Assembly (NCBI GenBank): GCA_001683735.1
Contig: LUGG01000015.1
Coordinates: 682,001-746,000, forward strand
Reading direction: 5' to 3'
Length of the DNA stretch: 64,000 bases
From: Grifola frondosa
Lineage: Eukaryota > Basidiomycota > Agaricomycetes > Polyporales > Grifolaceae
This document shows, one piece after another, positions 22,391-34,671 of this stretch. Below the pieces are notes generated by a model. That model worked only from the letters and a program-made list of their open reading frames with translations, ran no database searches and was not told the DNA's origin. The position numbers were made by a program, and so were the translations under genes. The number at the start of each line of letters is the position of its first letter. Position 1 is the stretch's first letter.

Positions 22391-22560
22391 ACAAAGAGAC
22401 CATGCCGAACATATGCGCCCTTCTCACTACTTACTTAGCCGCGCTCCCCGAACCTCTCGTCGACCGTCACCTCTACAGCGCCCTGCTTCATTGGTGCGTC
22501 AAGCCGACCCTCGTGCGTGAGGAGGAACGGCGCGCTGCTAGGAGTGTCATGATGATCGAA
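22391..22560 (+). pseudogene. RhoGAP-domain fragment
   Basis: Read as NPQRDHAEHMCALLTTYLAA with LPEPLVDRHLYSALLHWCVK and PTLVREEERRAAR, this matches the LL..L..LPEPL region typical of RhoGAP domains, which stimulate GTP hydrolysis by Rho-family GTPases. The first and later pieces lie in different frames, so one base is lost near 22405. Only part of one domain is present and the frame then runs into HET-gene-derived sequence. It is a truncated relic; no catalytic arginine-finger region is visible. Confidence 0.45.
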
Positions 22561-22564
22561 GAAG

Positions 22565-22750
22565 CGAGTAGTTCCCGCTGGAGGCCGCCATCGTACCGAG
22601 CAAAATCGAGGTCTTCATGTGATGGATACTGCATTACTTGCCTCCAAACCTTTGCCGGGCCCGAAGGCGTGGTAAGTCGCGCTAGACATCAGGCAGAACC
22701 TCAAGAATGCCTGTACCGAATGCGAACGACCATACGATATCTAGAACGCG
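22565..22750 (+). pseudogene. Degenerate copy of HET-gene 3' segment
   Basis: About 180 bases (with catggatactgcattactt-type and cctcaagaat..accg..tgcgaacgaccatacga tracts) resemble 29285-29465, inside the HET-domain gene. Differences are numerous and include small indels, so no frame is preserved. It is joined to the RhoGAP fragment, indicating a rearrangement. Confidence 0.65.
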
Positions 22751-24010
22751 CGCAGTGCGATCGGAACACAGCGGCGGAGCCCCACTTTCAGTTCACAGGT
22801 CGTCCCGCTCATGGGGAGCTATCGACAGCTGGCTCTCGTCTATAGTGACCCCTCCAGGAGCCATATGCGCCCGATGCACAGACCATCGTAGATTCGTCGC
22901 TGTTCACAGGCGTCCTTCAAGAGGGCTGCGCTTCTTGCCGGTCGCTCAAGCCACGAACTGCATTGATTTGTGCTTGATTCGTTATCGGCCTCCAACATCA
23001 TGGCGAGGACGATGACGATTGTGCAAAGCACCAACCGAACCCATCGATGCGCCAAGGCCGGAACCACCCGCATGGACGGATGAAACGCAACCACGCGGCT
23101 CGCATTCCCGGAGCCCACGGAAGCGGAGGTCAGCCGTACCCACAGCGAACGACGCATCCCCCACCCTCCGTCATCGCGTCCAGCTCTGAGCACTCGACGA
23201 CCGTGCCCGCAGAATGCACGGGCAGCCACCCAACAAATACGCTCGTCGTGCAGGCGCGTCCTGCATCCCCCGGTGCCCACATCGCCTCCACTGTGGACGA
23301 TGTGCTCGAGCGTGCGTTCGTGCCATCGTTTACATGGAGCTATCTACCATACGTGGTTCTCGCACCTACTCCTCATGATGTGCCGCATCCAGCACATGGG
23401 CCGCCTGCTCACACTATCCATACGCACCGCGCCGCCGGACACGTACATTGCATCAGAATTTGGGGATGCAGGGCTCGCTGCGAGCGTGTTGCACCGCTGT
23501 GGATACCACACGCCTCGCGTACGCAAGCTATGCACGCCGTGTCAATTGGCATCGCGAGTTCCAGCCTGCAACGCCGTTCATGGCGCGCAGCTCATTCATC
23601 CCCACCAAACAACCGCACCGTGAGAAGACTTAGTCAGGTAAGAATACATGATATCTTGCACATTTACCGCGCCGAGAGACTTGGGGAAACTGTCGTGTAG
23701 CCACATGGAGTGCATCATACCTGTACAAGCCAAAATTATTCAGCTCCACTTCTGCAACTCGCGTTGAGTTTCATCTATTCGGTGATTTGCGAGACTCCTG
23801 ACACACCAGTGCGAATTGCGACTCGCCATATTTGCCCAACTCCACTAGAGTCCTCCTGCGCTGCCAACGAACTCTCACACAGTCATCGTTCAGCAATTTG
23901 CACAAATTGAACAGTCTGAGGAGTGTCGCCAGTTTGTTCGTTCACCACCGCACGACGGAATATGTCTGTTCAGAGATCAGAATTAGTCTAATACATCTTT
24001 CATAAGTAGG
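22751..24010. other. Decayed sequence with internal duplication
   Basis: No supportable gene. The segment contains second copies of tracts from 22118-22280 (at about 23135-23190 and 23470-23600), and frames that open and close repeatedly. 23700-24010 shows nothing recognisable apart from the 3' flank of the minus-strand gene that ends at 24011. Confidence 0.4.
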
Positions 24011-27000
24011 TTATTCAACGGTACCGTGGGCGAGGGATCCTTCAATCAGGCGAAGACCGGCCTCGCGAGCGTCTTCATGATCGTGGTTCAATACGGCTGG
24101 CAGTGATATCCAAATAGTGCTATCCACAATCTGATTGTGTACGCCTTCTGGAAAGGACGGATTACGCAAGATTACAAGATTCCTCGGTAGTTCGAGTGGA
24201 AGCTTACCATCAGCAGAGCTCGACTGTATCAAGACTCGGATGACGTCCAGACTTGCTACACGAACCCGCCACGAACCGTCCTGCAGCACACCTCCCAAAC
24301 CGATTACCCATTCCTTCGCCATCTTGCGCCGCGCGTGTTCTATTGCCAAGTCATTTTCGAGCATAGAAATATGCAAAGACTGTACGCACCATCTCTGACG
24401 AGGAATGCGATAGTTTGCAGGCACTCTATGCGGATATTCTCGCGCTCGTGTGTTAGTAGCGTAATCGTGAGCGTGGCATCGGGTATCTCATGATATCGCT
24501 CTGGAGAGAATTCGTTAGCGGTGATTTGGATAAAAGATCAATAGCTACCATGACGAGCTAGATGTTTGATGAGACTCAGCCCTATATGGCGAGCTTCGAA
24601 CTCTCGCTCATACACTCGGTCAAAATCGCGTCGCGAAGCCCCGGTGTGGATGACAGTACTTGTTTCCAAAGCTGATCGAACGCTACAGCCCCATCAGATG
24701 ATATCTGAGACGGTCCACGTTACGTTCTGACCTTCGTTGTTGAATTGGGCGCAAAATACGGATAAAACATCCAAGCACCGTGCTTTCTCTTCATTGCTTC
24801 CGTGGAGAAACCTGCACAGAGAAGGTACAATATCATTTTGGAAAATTCGCGCACACCACCGCTCTGCGCGGAGTGGCAGTTTGAGTCGCGCGAGCAGAGC
24901 GCAGACACTGCTGACTCACCAGTGAGAAACTTTGCAAAAAACATCGCTATCGAGTTGTGATAGGTCGGACCATGTTCCAACAAGGAAACAAGTACTAGAG
25001 AGAGCCCCGGATCCGGCGGGTTGTCTTTCATGCTTTGCGCAGTAACGTAAGGGTGGTTCAATCAGACGCACATATCATGACTCACCATGGTATCGGGTAG
25101 TATGCAAAACTTTGCACTGCGTCAATCACAGCGACCTTCATGGCGGGTCTCCATTCATTTTTGATGGATAGAAGTAGACTTCTTGCGGCACCTGGTACGC
25201 CTCCAAGCGTGCGGCGTCCTTCATCTAGAATATGTCGGCGGTATTAGGATTCACGAGATTGACGATATTCGAAGCCACTCACGTGTATACGTCATCATAT
25301 TAAGACGATGGATCCACATGGCAATATCTTCCTCGCGCGCAGACAAATCTTTGAAATTATTCATGAGACTAACCGCACATTCGGTATCAAAGATATCCAG
25401 CTCGAGAAGACCGTTCCAGTTTTTGGTCCAATCCATATCGAACCTGTCGCCCATGCCTACCAGACCGTGCCAATTATCCTTGATTTCACAGGGTAGCTGC
25501 GCCTTCGGAATATAACCTTTTGTGCAAAAGGCCACGGAGGCATGGATTTTCTGTCCTGGTCTTATGGTTCTACCCTTCCCTAAGTGCGGCCTAGATAGAG
25601 ATATGAGCAAAATAAGCATGCGAGAGCATAAAGGAAGGGTACCGGATTGTGGTGGGATGAGCATCGTCATATGTCGGTCTTTTTAGGTAGACATTCCAGG
25701 AGATCCCATATTCTGACCGGTGATTCCCCTGCATTGCCTAACTCATGCCATTTCCATTCCGCACTCGAAGGATTTAGCTTGAGCCGCAGATACGTCGCTT
25801 CGTACAACATCCACAGAAAAGATGGATTGCCAAAGTTAAATTCTTCGTTCTCTACGTTTCCGCTACCACTGTTTGGAACCGATCAGAAAAGCCTCGTATC
25901 AAAAGTTCAAACTCACATATCGCTGTGCGTACCACTGAACCACACCTCTTTGATCCGTGGCGGAGCTGGCTTACGCTTACCCTCGGCTCCCATCTCCGGA
26001 TTCTCGGATTCTGCAGTCTCGGCAGCTGCATTCAGACCACTGAAGGATGTCGGCGGAGAATCCGATCCTAAACATACTTCCATTCAAAAATGTCAGCACA
26101 CATCATGACGACATGCATGACGACATACCTTTTGCTTCTCTCCTCTCGTTGCATCCGCTGAATGCCAAGAAAGTATGTACCGACAAGAACCTGACGCGAC
26201 GTTCGTCCAAGGCGAGAGCATGCCGAAAATAACATGCTACATGCGGATCGTACACTTCTGGCTGAGTCGTACCAATTAGCTCAACGCGAGCCGGCGCATC
26301 CCTGCCAAGCGCCGCACACGTAAGTCAATGAAACTGAAAGGGGATAAAATCATTACCAAATTCCGACAAAATGAACTCGCGCATCTCTCGAGTGTGCCTT
26401 CTTGAACCGTTGGGCCATGGACTCGGAACAATTAACAGGGATTCTATGGCTATTCGGGTCATTATACAGAGTGTGGACGCTGCTCTGACGTCAGCCCTAT
26501 GTGGTAGCAACATCAAGTTGTATGAGCATACTATTCAAGTTATGCTGCTTCGTTCCCTGCATGAATCAAGCCAACCTGATGAAAGAAGAATTGATCATGG
26601 GTATCGCCTAGACGTGAAAAAATACAGACAAACCTTGTGGATCATCGCAGCCAAAGTGAGCACCATCAAGGCATCTCGAGAATATCCTGCATCATAAATT
26701 ATTAAGGGCCACAGATCATAAGAAAAAAGGCTCACCAAAACAATATATCACATCGCCATCTCGATAGTTTCCTGCGAGCCATCCATATGCCTCCTTAACG
26801 GTTGGATCAAAATCCCTAGCATACATTTCTGTGTAGATGCACAACCTAGAAAAATCACCAGTCAACGCACCATGCCATCCCAAGCTTTAGCTTGCCATCT
26901 ATGTATCGTTTCCACAGTGACCATTTCGAAGGCGGAGTATATGTTCCGATGCCACCGCTGTAATAGGTCAGCTGAGTTTCGTCTCTCACCAGCTTCTTGT

Positions 27001-27200
27001 GCAGCTGATCTATGTTTCTAGTCTGACGCGAACAATCAGCACAGCATAGCATTGCAGAATAACTTGAGAGACTACGACCCTCAGGCTCTGACCAAGTTCG
27101 ATATGCGCGGGGTCAATACAAACCACCAAGTTCCGTCCACTTTGCCTGACAGAGTCACTGTGCTCGAAATATTTGCAAAAGTGTTGGTCACCCATCCTGA
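24011..27200 (-). pseudogene. DUF2235 (alpha/beta-hydrolase-like) protein with HEAT-like C-terminus
   Basis: The minus strand carries the DUF2235 signature in order through many small introns: RNLVVCID, DETQLTYYSGGIGTYTPP, VKEAYGWLAGNYRDGDVIYC, the GYSRDALMVLTLAAMIHK nucleophile-elbow region (usually GFSRGA), MAQRFKKAHSRDARVHFVGI (W follows), HVACYFRHALALDERRVRF, IKEVWFSGTHSD and GNVENEEFNFGNPSFLWM. DUF2235 proteins are predicted alpha/beta hydrolases related to phospholipase effectors. Downstream exons give helical repeat sequence (WRVRVASLDVIRVLIQ, EDAREAGLRLIEGSLA) typical of HEAT-like tails. The CIDGTxN motif is poorly kept (CIDPAHIE). An in-frame TAA lies at 26540-26542 where family members have a Gln-type position; the rest splices in phase. 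It is probably one nonsense mutation in an otherwise whole gene. It lies head to head with the HET gene. Confidence 0.6.
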
Positions 27201-27748
27201 CGAGGTTTGGGGTGAAAGTGGACTAGCAGTGAGTGGACTTACCGAGGTGCGCTACCTCGAGGAAACATCGTGGTATGGTCCCGTGTTCTAATCCATGTCA
27301 CCCGTATCGGCATATCCCGGTACTGAGTGCGAAGCTGTAAACGCAGGGGATCTTTGTGCTACAGACTCAAACACGTACGTTCTAGGCATCCGTTTTGATC
27401 AAAGAGTTTCAGAGTGAGTCACGCACCTGTTGGCTGTTGTGTATCGTAGTGTACACACGATCGATGATCGATCTCAAACATTTTTCTGGTAGATCACGCG
27501 TTGCCTTTGGACAAGTTCCATTAGCGTATTTGCAACCTAGCCGCAACAACTAGTGGTTTCAGGGCTTATCGATTATACCCGGGTCTTGACGGTTGTATAC
27601 CTATACCCCAGGGGCTCGGATTACTAGGTGAGCGAAATGAAGACGATAATCCTCTTTTCGTATTTACATCAGCCTTGGGTTTCCTCCATTCTATCGTGCT
27701 GGCAAAGCAATCAAGCAATTCTACTCACGCCAAGCTAGGTCATATGTC
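27201..27748. other. Divergent promoter region between DUF2235 and HET genes
   Basis: Intergenic DNA between two genes transcribed away from each other. No RNA gene or repeat seen. An exon of the DUF2235 gene could extend a little into it. Confidence 0.4.
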
Positions 27749-29714
27749 ATGCGTCTGATCGACACCGAGAAGATCACCTTACAAGAATTTGCGGTCCCAC
27801 CAGAAGTGTACGCGATTCTCTCCCATGTCTGGCACGACGACCAGGAGGTCCTCTTTCAGGATATGCCACCACCGAACAATGCTGAACAGCTGCCGAGGTT
27901 CTCGAAGCTGTTGGAGTGCTGCGCACTGGCGCGCAGGGAGGGCTACAGATGGGCGTGGATTGACACTTGCTGCATCGACAAGACTAGCAGCGCCGAGCTG
28001 TCAGAGGCGATCAACTCGATGTACACCTGGTACACCATGGCCGACGTCTGCTACGCATATCTGGACAATGTGACTGACCATGAAGATCCCGAGAGCTCTC
28101 GTCGTTGTTCCGCAAGAGCAAGTGGTTCAAACGGGGCTGGACGCTGCAGGAGCTGATCGCGCCGAAGAATGTGGTATTCCTCTCGCGCGACTGGAAGATG
28201 CTTGGGACGAAGCGGGCTCTCGCGCATGTGATCGAGGAAATCACTGGGGTGGATGCTGCCGTTCTACTGGCTGTGGTATCTGCTCGCCAGATGAGCGTGG
28301 CGACGCGGATGTCTTGGGCTGCGGGCCGGAAGACGAGAAGGGAAGAGGATAGGGCATACTCACTCTTGGGTTTGTTTGGAATCAGCATGCCTACGATATA
28401 CGGAGAGGGGAAACAAGCATTCATACGCTTGCAATACGAGATCATGAGTCGGTCGTCAGATCATACGATCTTCGCATGGAGTGGAGCCGACATGGATCCC
28501 AAATCGGGGGCGTATTGGCACCGTCTCCAGATAGCTTTCGGCGGTGGTCGAACACCGTGCAACCAATCAGCTATGCAGAATACGTACAGCGATACCGCAT
28601 CTCAGACCCGGTCCCGGAGCTCTTCGTGACGAGCTACGGCATTCGAATGCGGCTGCCGGTTCGTCGCTTGCAGTTGCGAACAGGGGACACCTACTTGGCT
28701 GCGTTGGCTTGCTCACGATCACTACTTCACAATAATAGGCGTAGATGGGCGACGTGTATCGTGCTGCAGCACATACCTGGAACAATCAACCAGTTCGCGA
28801 AACTGTACTCAGACGACAACGACGAAGGTATTGCCTTCTTGGATTCGCGCGATACAGAAGGCTTCGTCGTGCAGGACCTTTATGTCGTTCAAGACCATAT
28901 GCCAGTCACTAATGAACTCGAGGGCGGTCATGTCAAACGATTCATATACACATTCTTCTTTCATTGGGACACCGATTCGTTGGCACCTGTCGGGTTGGCG
29001 CCCAAAGAACTGTGGAATTCCCGTCATTATGAAAGTTCGGTACCAGACCCTAAGGCTGTCTGCCTGTCGATCGTCTTTCGCGAAGAAACTACTGGTCGTA
29101 TGTTTGCCATCATCATCGGGGTCGATAACATGGCCGAAGAAGATCAAATGGGTTCCAACGACCGTATTTTGCTATGGTCGGATATTATCACCGAGGACGA
29201 GTCCGCCATCTGGAAAACGTCGTCGACAGCAAATCATGACGAGATAGCACTCCGAATGTGCCAGAAGTATCATGATCGGAGCAGCAAGTGGTTCTCGTCG
29301 GAGGCCACCATCGTGCCGCGCAAGCGAGGTCTTCATGCAATGGATACTGCATTACTTGCATCGAAACCTTTTCCGGGGCCGAAGGCGGAGTCAGTCACCC
29401 TGAAGGTTATAAGGAGCCTCAAGAATACCAGCACCGCATGTGAACGACCATACGACGTCTACTTGAATGTGGGTGATAGCCAGTCGCAGCCGGAACAGGG
29501 GTTGGTCGGTGAGAGGAGTGTCCACGCGGAAGGAGGAGACGATGACGAGACGACGGGCTCAGGTGTGAGCGCACGATGGAGGCAACGCGATCCTCTGATT
29601 GTGTGCTGTGGAGCTCCTTCCTCGAACAGCGTGGCTTCACACTCAGGTTCCGCCTTCGGCATCATGGCGACGACGACGACGACGGCCGCAGGCTTGACCA
29701 GGCGGGCTCCATGA
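27749..29714 (+). pseudogene. HET-domain protein (heterokaryon incompatibility type), frameshifted
   Basis: The start MRLIDTEKITLQEF is followed by YAILSHVW, GYRWAWIDTCCIDKTSSAEL, AINSMYTWYTMADVCYAYL, KSKWFKRGWTLQELIAPKNV, RMSWAAGRKTRREEDRAYSL and GLFGISMPTIYGEGKQAFIR. These are the canonical HET blocks; such proteins trigger death in incompatible hyphal fusions and are studied as fungal immune-type receptors. The C-terminal half (PISYAEYVQRY...) is of unknown function. The gene is single-exon. Two one-base losses break the frame, near 28096-28101 (before LFRKSKWF) and in the G run 28506-28510 (before GVLAPSPDSF). Restoring each would give one frame of about 655 residues, so it is either a young pseudogene or a gene with consensus errors. 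A diverged copy of its 3' part lies at 22565. Confidence 0.75.
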
Positions 29715-31100
29715 CCTTGTGTACAAGCCCGAGAATAGCAAACAGCCCTCATTGCCACTTGTCCCTCCGTAGATCGTTTTGAATCTCTTTCCGCTCCCCC
29801 TTTCATAAAACATCAATTCCTCGGACGTGCGTTTCTTTGAATACCAATATATAGACGATACTCTCACAGTATATAAGCGAACGATCCATTGATATATGCA
29901 CCAATCGCGAATTGTACAATCTGAGGAAACCGTGCCATCCCAGATACGTATGCGGACCCTCTCATGTTCGAGGTGGAGGCGGTGTTGTGGGTGTGAATGC
30001 ACAGCGATGATGTTACAGGGATAGAGATACATCGGCGCTGGTGGAGGCGCAGCGAAGAATGTCTAGGCTATGTATGACAGAAACGGCGGGTAGGATGGGA
30101 ACACAGGCGCTGTAGATGTGGACTGACACGGTGCTCTGGGCGGGTATGGGCTCGGAGGAGGATTACATGGTGTATTGGTATGATCCATGACCTCAAATTG
30201 GGGCTGTCAGCAGATAATTCGTATGCTTGAATATGGAGGCTGCTCGCAGCACGACCCACTAACACATCGAGGCTGGCAAGTAGAGGTGTACGCACGCGAC
30301 ACAGATTCGATGGGATGCGGAGTATCTGCGCAGCGCACGATACATCGGGGTGATCATGGCCTCCTGATCCTGGCTGCGGCAGGGTACATGCGCTTGCCGG
30401 CGGCTCAGCGCCACATGACGAGGGATGAGGCGACAACTGTGGGGTTTGTGAGAGCGGGGAGAAGCTTGCGCTGTGTGGTGTGTGATGAGGGCTGCATGTG
30501 AGAACGGTTCCATCGGTCGACAAAGCATGGGACACTTACCAAAGGATGGCTGGATCTATGGTGAGATTGGGTAATTGCTGGGTCGATGGTGAAGTTCGGG
30601 ATTCGAGGCGCGTTTGAATGCAGCGCCGGAAGAGTTTTTAGATTAGCAATGAGTGCGGCGACTTCCGCAAGTTCCTGGACGTCCATTGTAGGGATTGCAG
30701 ACGAGTGAACAGTGGTGGAACGTGCGGGAGACGTGCGAGTTCTTTTATGGGAAGCAATAAAACGAACACAACAGAGCCCTGCGTAAAGTTCAAATGCGGG
30801 ATCCCTAAACAACATCTCGCAGCAGAACAGAAAGAACTGCAGTTCCATATCATTCGTTTCACGAACATCGATGCACGTGCAGAGCCCAGTAGCGTCCGCG
30901 CGTAGCATGCAGTCTCCGCGGCATGCGAAATTAGCGACTTTGCAGCCACAACCCGCCGACGTCCAGCCTTCGCAACACAGAGGGCATCAGGATGCTCGCT
31001 AAGTCGCGTCGAGTCCCAGGATCGAAAATATGATCTCGATTCCCGGTGTACCCATCAGAGAGTCGAGTGTTCGAGAGACCGGAAGAGTCTGCACGGTAAG
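29715..31100 (-). other. Possible small proline-rich gene on minus strand
   Basis: Minus-strand pieces look coding: MDVQELAEVAALIANLKTLP with NAPRIPNFTIDPAITQ near 30700-30560, a possible intron at about 30471-30540 (gtaagtgtcc to cacacag), and NTPCNPPPSPYPPRAPCQST near 30180-30110. I could not connect them into one reading with confidence and do not recognise the family. The remaining bases show nothing else. Confidence 0.25.
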
Positions 31101-32010
31101 TTTATACTAAGGGCAGTGCGATGTGACAACGCCAGCCTCCATCCACATCCACATTAATTCCCATGTACATGCCGGGTTCTTGGCGACGCGGCGTAATAAT
31201 GGAATCACCGGGCCTGTGTCGCAAAGCAGAGATGCGTTCTCCAGCCCGACGCTGCCTTCAAAAAGTCCAGAGCCTGAAAAACCTGCGCTCCACACACATG
31301 TTACGCGGCCGCGTCTGTCGACTTGCTGAAGACGAAAGGCAACATACCGCTTTGTCACTGCTGCCCCGCATTCGTAACAGTGTGGAAGATGTGTGACAAG
31401 GCGGAACGCACCGTATTCACCATCTGCATAAATACGAATGGCACATTTCCTGTACGAGTCCAGAGACCCTCCCTGGCGTGGCTTGAATCAGCGATGAATG
31501 TCGAGCCGAAGCCCTCACCGCCCTCCGCGCGATCATACAGGCCAGAAACACTGGTGCGAATGGGATATGAGCGGGTAGTCCGAATGTGACACGATGAGTC
31601 ACTCGCCTTTCGGTGCGGAATTCGGTATGGCGCATAATTCGGGAAGCGTGCAGGGGTGGGGAGTAAATTGCCGCCGGATTGACGCCTCCGATCGCGAGGT
31701 GAGCAGGCGAGTTTGATGATGCTGAATTTGTGCTTCCCGTATTATGCCAAACGGGATGGACTGGACGGGCTGTAGGTAGTGGCGCACAGGTAGTCAGCAT
31801 ACGATGTGTAGGCATTTTGGTTGAGAGGTGGAGAACGTGTTTAAAGTGGATTACTTCGTGGACGGCTTTATATATCACGGTGCCAATGGCACAAAGCCTT
31901 TGAGCGGTATCTTCGAGGCTAGATATAGTAAAAAAAACTATGTGTGACGCACTCAAAGGGCGAAATAGAGGTACAACAAAAGAGCAGTCAAATTTCATAC
32001 GGTCCGGTCA
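31101..32010 (-). other. Possible small lineage-specific gene
   Basis: The minus strand from about 31835 reads MPTHRMLTTCAPLPTARPVH in a 3'-extended open frame, or SYADYLCATTYSPSSPSRLA in the next. The tract tgctgactacctgtgcgcc is shared with the gene at 34672-35740, which has ADYLCANPYMGIM there. This may be a diverged relative. Exons cannot be resolved and no function can be assigned. Confidence 0.25.
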
Positions 32011-32425
32011 AGATAACGCCGTCCAAGTTGTCCGAGATCCAATAGATGTTGCCACTGGTAGACATAAGTTGGAGAGCGATTCATTCGCAGAAGAAAGATG
32101 ATCCTTTGAAGCGTTCATGTTCCAGAATGAAAGGCGTTTTTCAAAGCGAGTGGCAAATTTGAGAATAAAGTGACAAAGTATGCTCGAATCTGGCGCCCAC
32201 ATGTCCGAGTCCGGACCGGTCAACTTATTAGCGCCCAGAAAGATATGTTCTGCGGTGGTTCTCAGGCTCACGCTCATCAGAAACACTGCGCAGGAAAGAA
32301 CTCTTTGATAACATTTGAACTCTCCTTCTGCGCTCCCTGCGTTCTATATTTATGCCTCATCAAGCCATGCCTCCCCGCTGTTCTCCCATTTCTCGCCCTC
32401 AACTTAGCCTTCAAATCTATCCAGG

Positions 32426-34148
32426 ATGCCACATCGACCGACGACCCCGACACCCGTAGACGAAAACCGCTTTCTCACCATCGTACATCCCTACCCTCTG
32501 CAAGCCAACATGAAGTTGCAGGAGGACAGGGAAGAGTGCTCCCGCTGGCTCGCTCGCTTCATCCCGCCGAATGCTCTGATTGCCATATACTACAAGCCAC
32601 GAGTGAGCTCTCCAGTTTCCATACCGAAACAAATTCTCATTTCACTTATCAGTCACCGAGCATGCTGATCGTGGAGATCCAACGCGAGGTGCCGCAGCTA
32701 GAAAATATCCTCGGAGAGCACACGTGGTCTGAATTCCTGAGGAACCCCGGTGACCAGGAGAAGGATAGAGTGTCGAGGCTGTTTTTCTGCACCCTCGGTA
32801 CTGGGCGTGCTGTGCAGAAAGAAGGTTGGTCATTTATCTCCCTCACAAATCCGTCGGTCTCATAGAAAGCACTCTGAAAAGGATGGCGGCGTGTCGACAT
32901 CGATCCGGCCTGGCTCAAAGATTGCAGACCCAACGACGAGTAGGCAATCATTCCTTCATAGGTACCGCTTCTAATCTCTCGTCGAATTCTGGTCGCGTTG
33001 TCTCAGGTTAATGGAGAAAACATACCCTACTACTCATTACTGCAAGCTTCTCCCGGAAGACAAGACGCGCTTCGAGCTCTGCAGACCTCTTCCCATCAAG
33101 TGGTTCCCGCATGCTGAGCCCATTGCAAGCCCTCCAGGTTTCATGCTTTACCACATTACGACTAATCAAGGCAGCGCTTCCTCGCACTCTGGTCACTCCT
33201 ATAATCCAGCTGACATACTTCACTTCAGGGTGCCCGCCATCTCCTGTGCTCCCGCATGCCCCCCCTCCAAGCCGTCTGTCTTCGCCGGCCCGCAGGTCCC
33301 CCATCGCAATCGAGGACACCACGGAACTGCCCTTGAGCGGTGACAGGGACCTCATGGCGACGATCTCGCTCGAAGACGAAGACGAAGATGAAGACGACGA
33401 TGACGACGACGACCACAAGCTCTTCAAGGACTGCACAGCACCTTCCATCCACGCCGTCTCCGTATCAAGGAGCTCAGGACTTGCATGCCTGCTGTGGTAC
33501 TCTGCAGAGCCGCTGTCCAAGGCGCCCGAGGTCGAGTTGTGCCTCGTGCATCATATTGTGTGCGGCGGGATTTGCAGGCAATACGCTGCGCAGCTCAAGG
33601 AGAAGCAGCGGGAGAAGGAGAGGCGGGAGAGGGAGCAGCAGAGAGAGAAGGCGAGAGCGCAGCGTGTAGAGCGGGGCAGGGGCCATGGCGCGGGGAGAGG
33701 GCGGGGTTCTCCCCCCGGACGCAATGACACTGGTCGGTGTCCTGATATACGCTTCTTAAATCCTAGTAGTACCGCTCCCTTTTGAGAGCGCGCGCTGACT
33801 GTTTATTTGTTGCCTGTAGGTTCTTCGCCCGGTGCCGGCAAGAACGAGGTATCTGGTGCGGACCGCATGCGCGCTCCCAGAAACCACGTAGTGCACAATG
33901 GCGTGCGTAAGAGGCCGACCCATCTCACTTCTGGGGGCGGCATCCGGGTCGCTTCCCCGGCACCCAAGCGTGCGCCGGATGTCCAGAACAGCCCTGCTCC
34001 CGCGAAGGACCTTCCTTCCGGGGAGAACAAAGCAGTTTCACTGCACACCCCATCAGAGGGAGAGCATATTCACGTCCAAGGCCCAGAAAATCAGGCTGAG
34101 GATGACGATGCGTGGTCTGTGGCGGAATATTCTGACAGTGAGTGGTAG
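32426..34148 (+). CDS. Basic nuclear-type protein of unknown function
   Basis: About six exons in phase. MPHRPTTPTPVDENRFLTIV to IYYKPR is followed by an intron at about 32603-32652. SPSMLIVEIQREVPQLENIL to GRAVQKE is followed by a short intron at about 32824-32864, then exons giving PTTSRQSFLHR and, after an intron of about 45 bp ending at 33006, LMEKTYPTTHYCKLLPEDKT. A 37-bp intron at about 33191-33229 leads to GCPPSPVLPHAPPPSRLSSP, an Asp/Glu run (about 33376-33414), a Lys/Glu/Arg coiled coil (AAQLKEKQREKERREREQQR) and an Arg/Gly-rich stretch (ERGRGHGAGRGRGSPPG). An intron at about 33732-33820 precedes the tail that ends at SVAEYSDSEW. RG-rich and acidic tracts suggest nucleic-acid or chromatin association. 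I do not recognise a catalytic domain. Confidence 0.6.
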
Positions 34149-34671
34149 GTATTGCTGAACCGCTTCGGGGGCGGGAGATGTGTTGTGGCAAGCGGTGGTG
34201 GTCTGTACGCATATGATGTGTTCCCCTTTTGTGTCTCTGCATCGGTTTCTCCTCGATATGTTCTTGTGCGCGCTATCGCTATGTGTCTCCACACGTTCTC
34301 GTTAGTAATGCTACTATTGGATGCACTTCATGTTTTCTTTGATGTTGTATTGTCGCTGCGGAGAAAAACATCTTGCTTTAGTCTCCTTCAAGCCCGCTGT
34401 GCTTCGATTGTATCAGCCTTCCTATGGCGATCGTTCTATGAATCTCAGCTTGCACGGTGGGCATGCATGTCACGGGAGACAGACAGAGTGCCATTATATT
34501 TAGAAATGATCACGAGTTGTACATTTTTATAGGTACAATATATAGATTTTGCACAGTAGTGCCTCTTTGGATTTGAATCTGATGATGGGAATGAGCACGA
34601 AAAGCCTGCATGAGGCACCCACTGGACTTGAAAGCTCCAAATATGTATGCAGAAGTCCGTTCTCCCAATAA
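34149..34671. other. Convergent 3' flanks
   Basis: Space between the plus-strand gene ending at 34148 and the minus-strand gene ending at 34672. Nothing recognisable beyond AT-rich sequence near 34520-34560, compatible with 3' ends. Confidence 0.4.

Noticed and set aside
33225..33452. Minus-strand Val-rich frame
   Set aside because: Complement of the Asp-rich tract in the plus-strand gene at 32426-34148.
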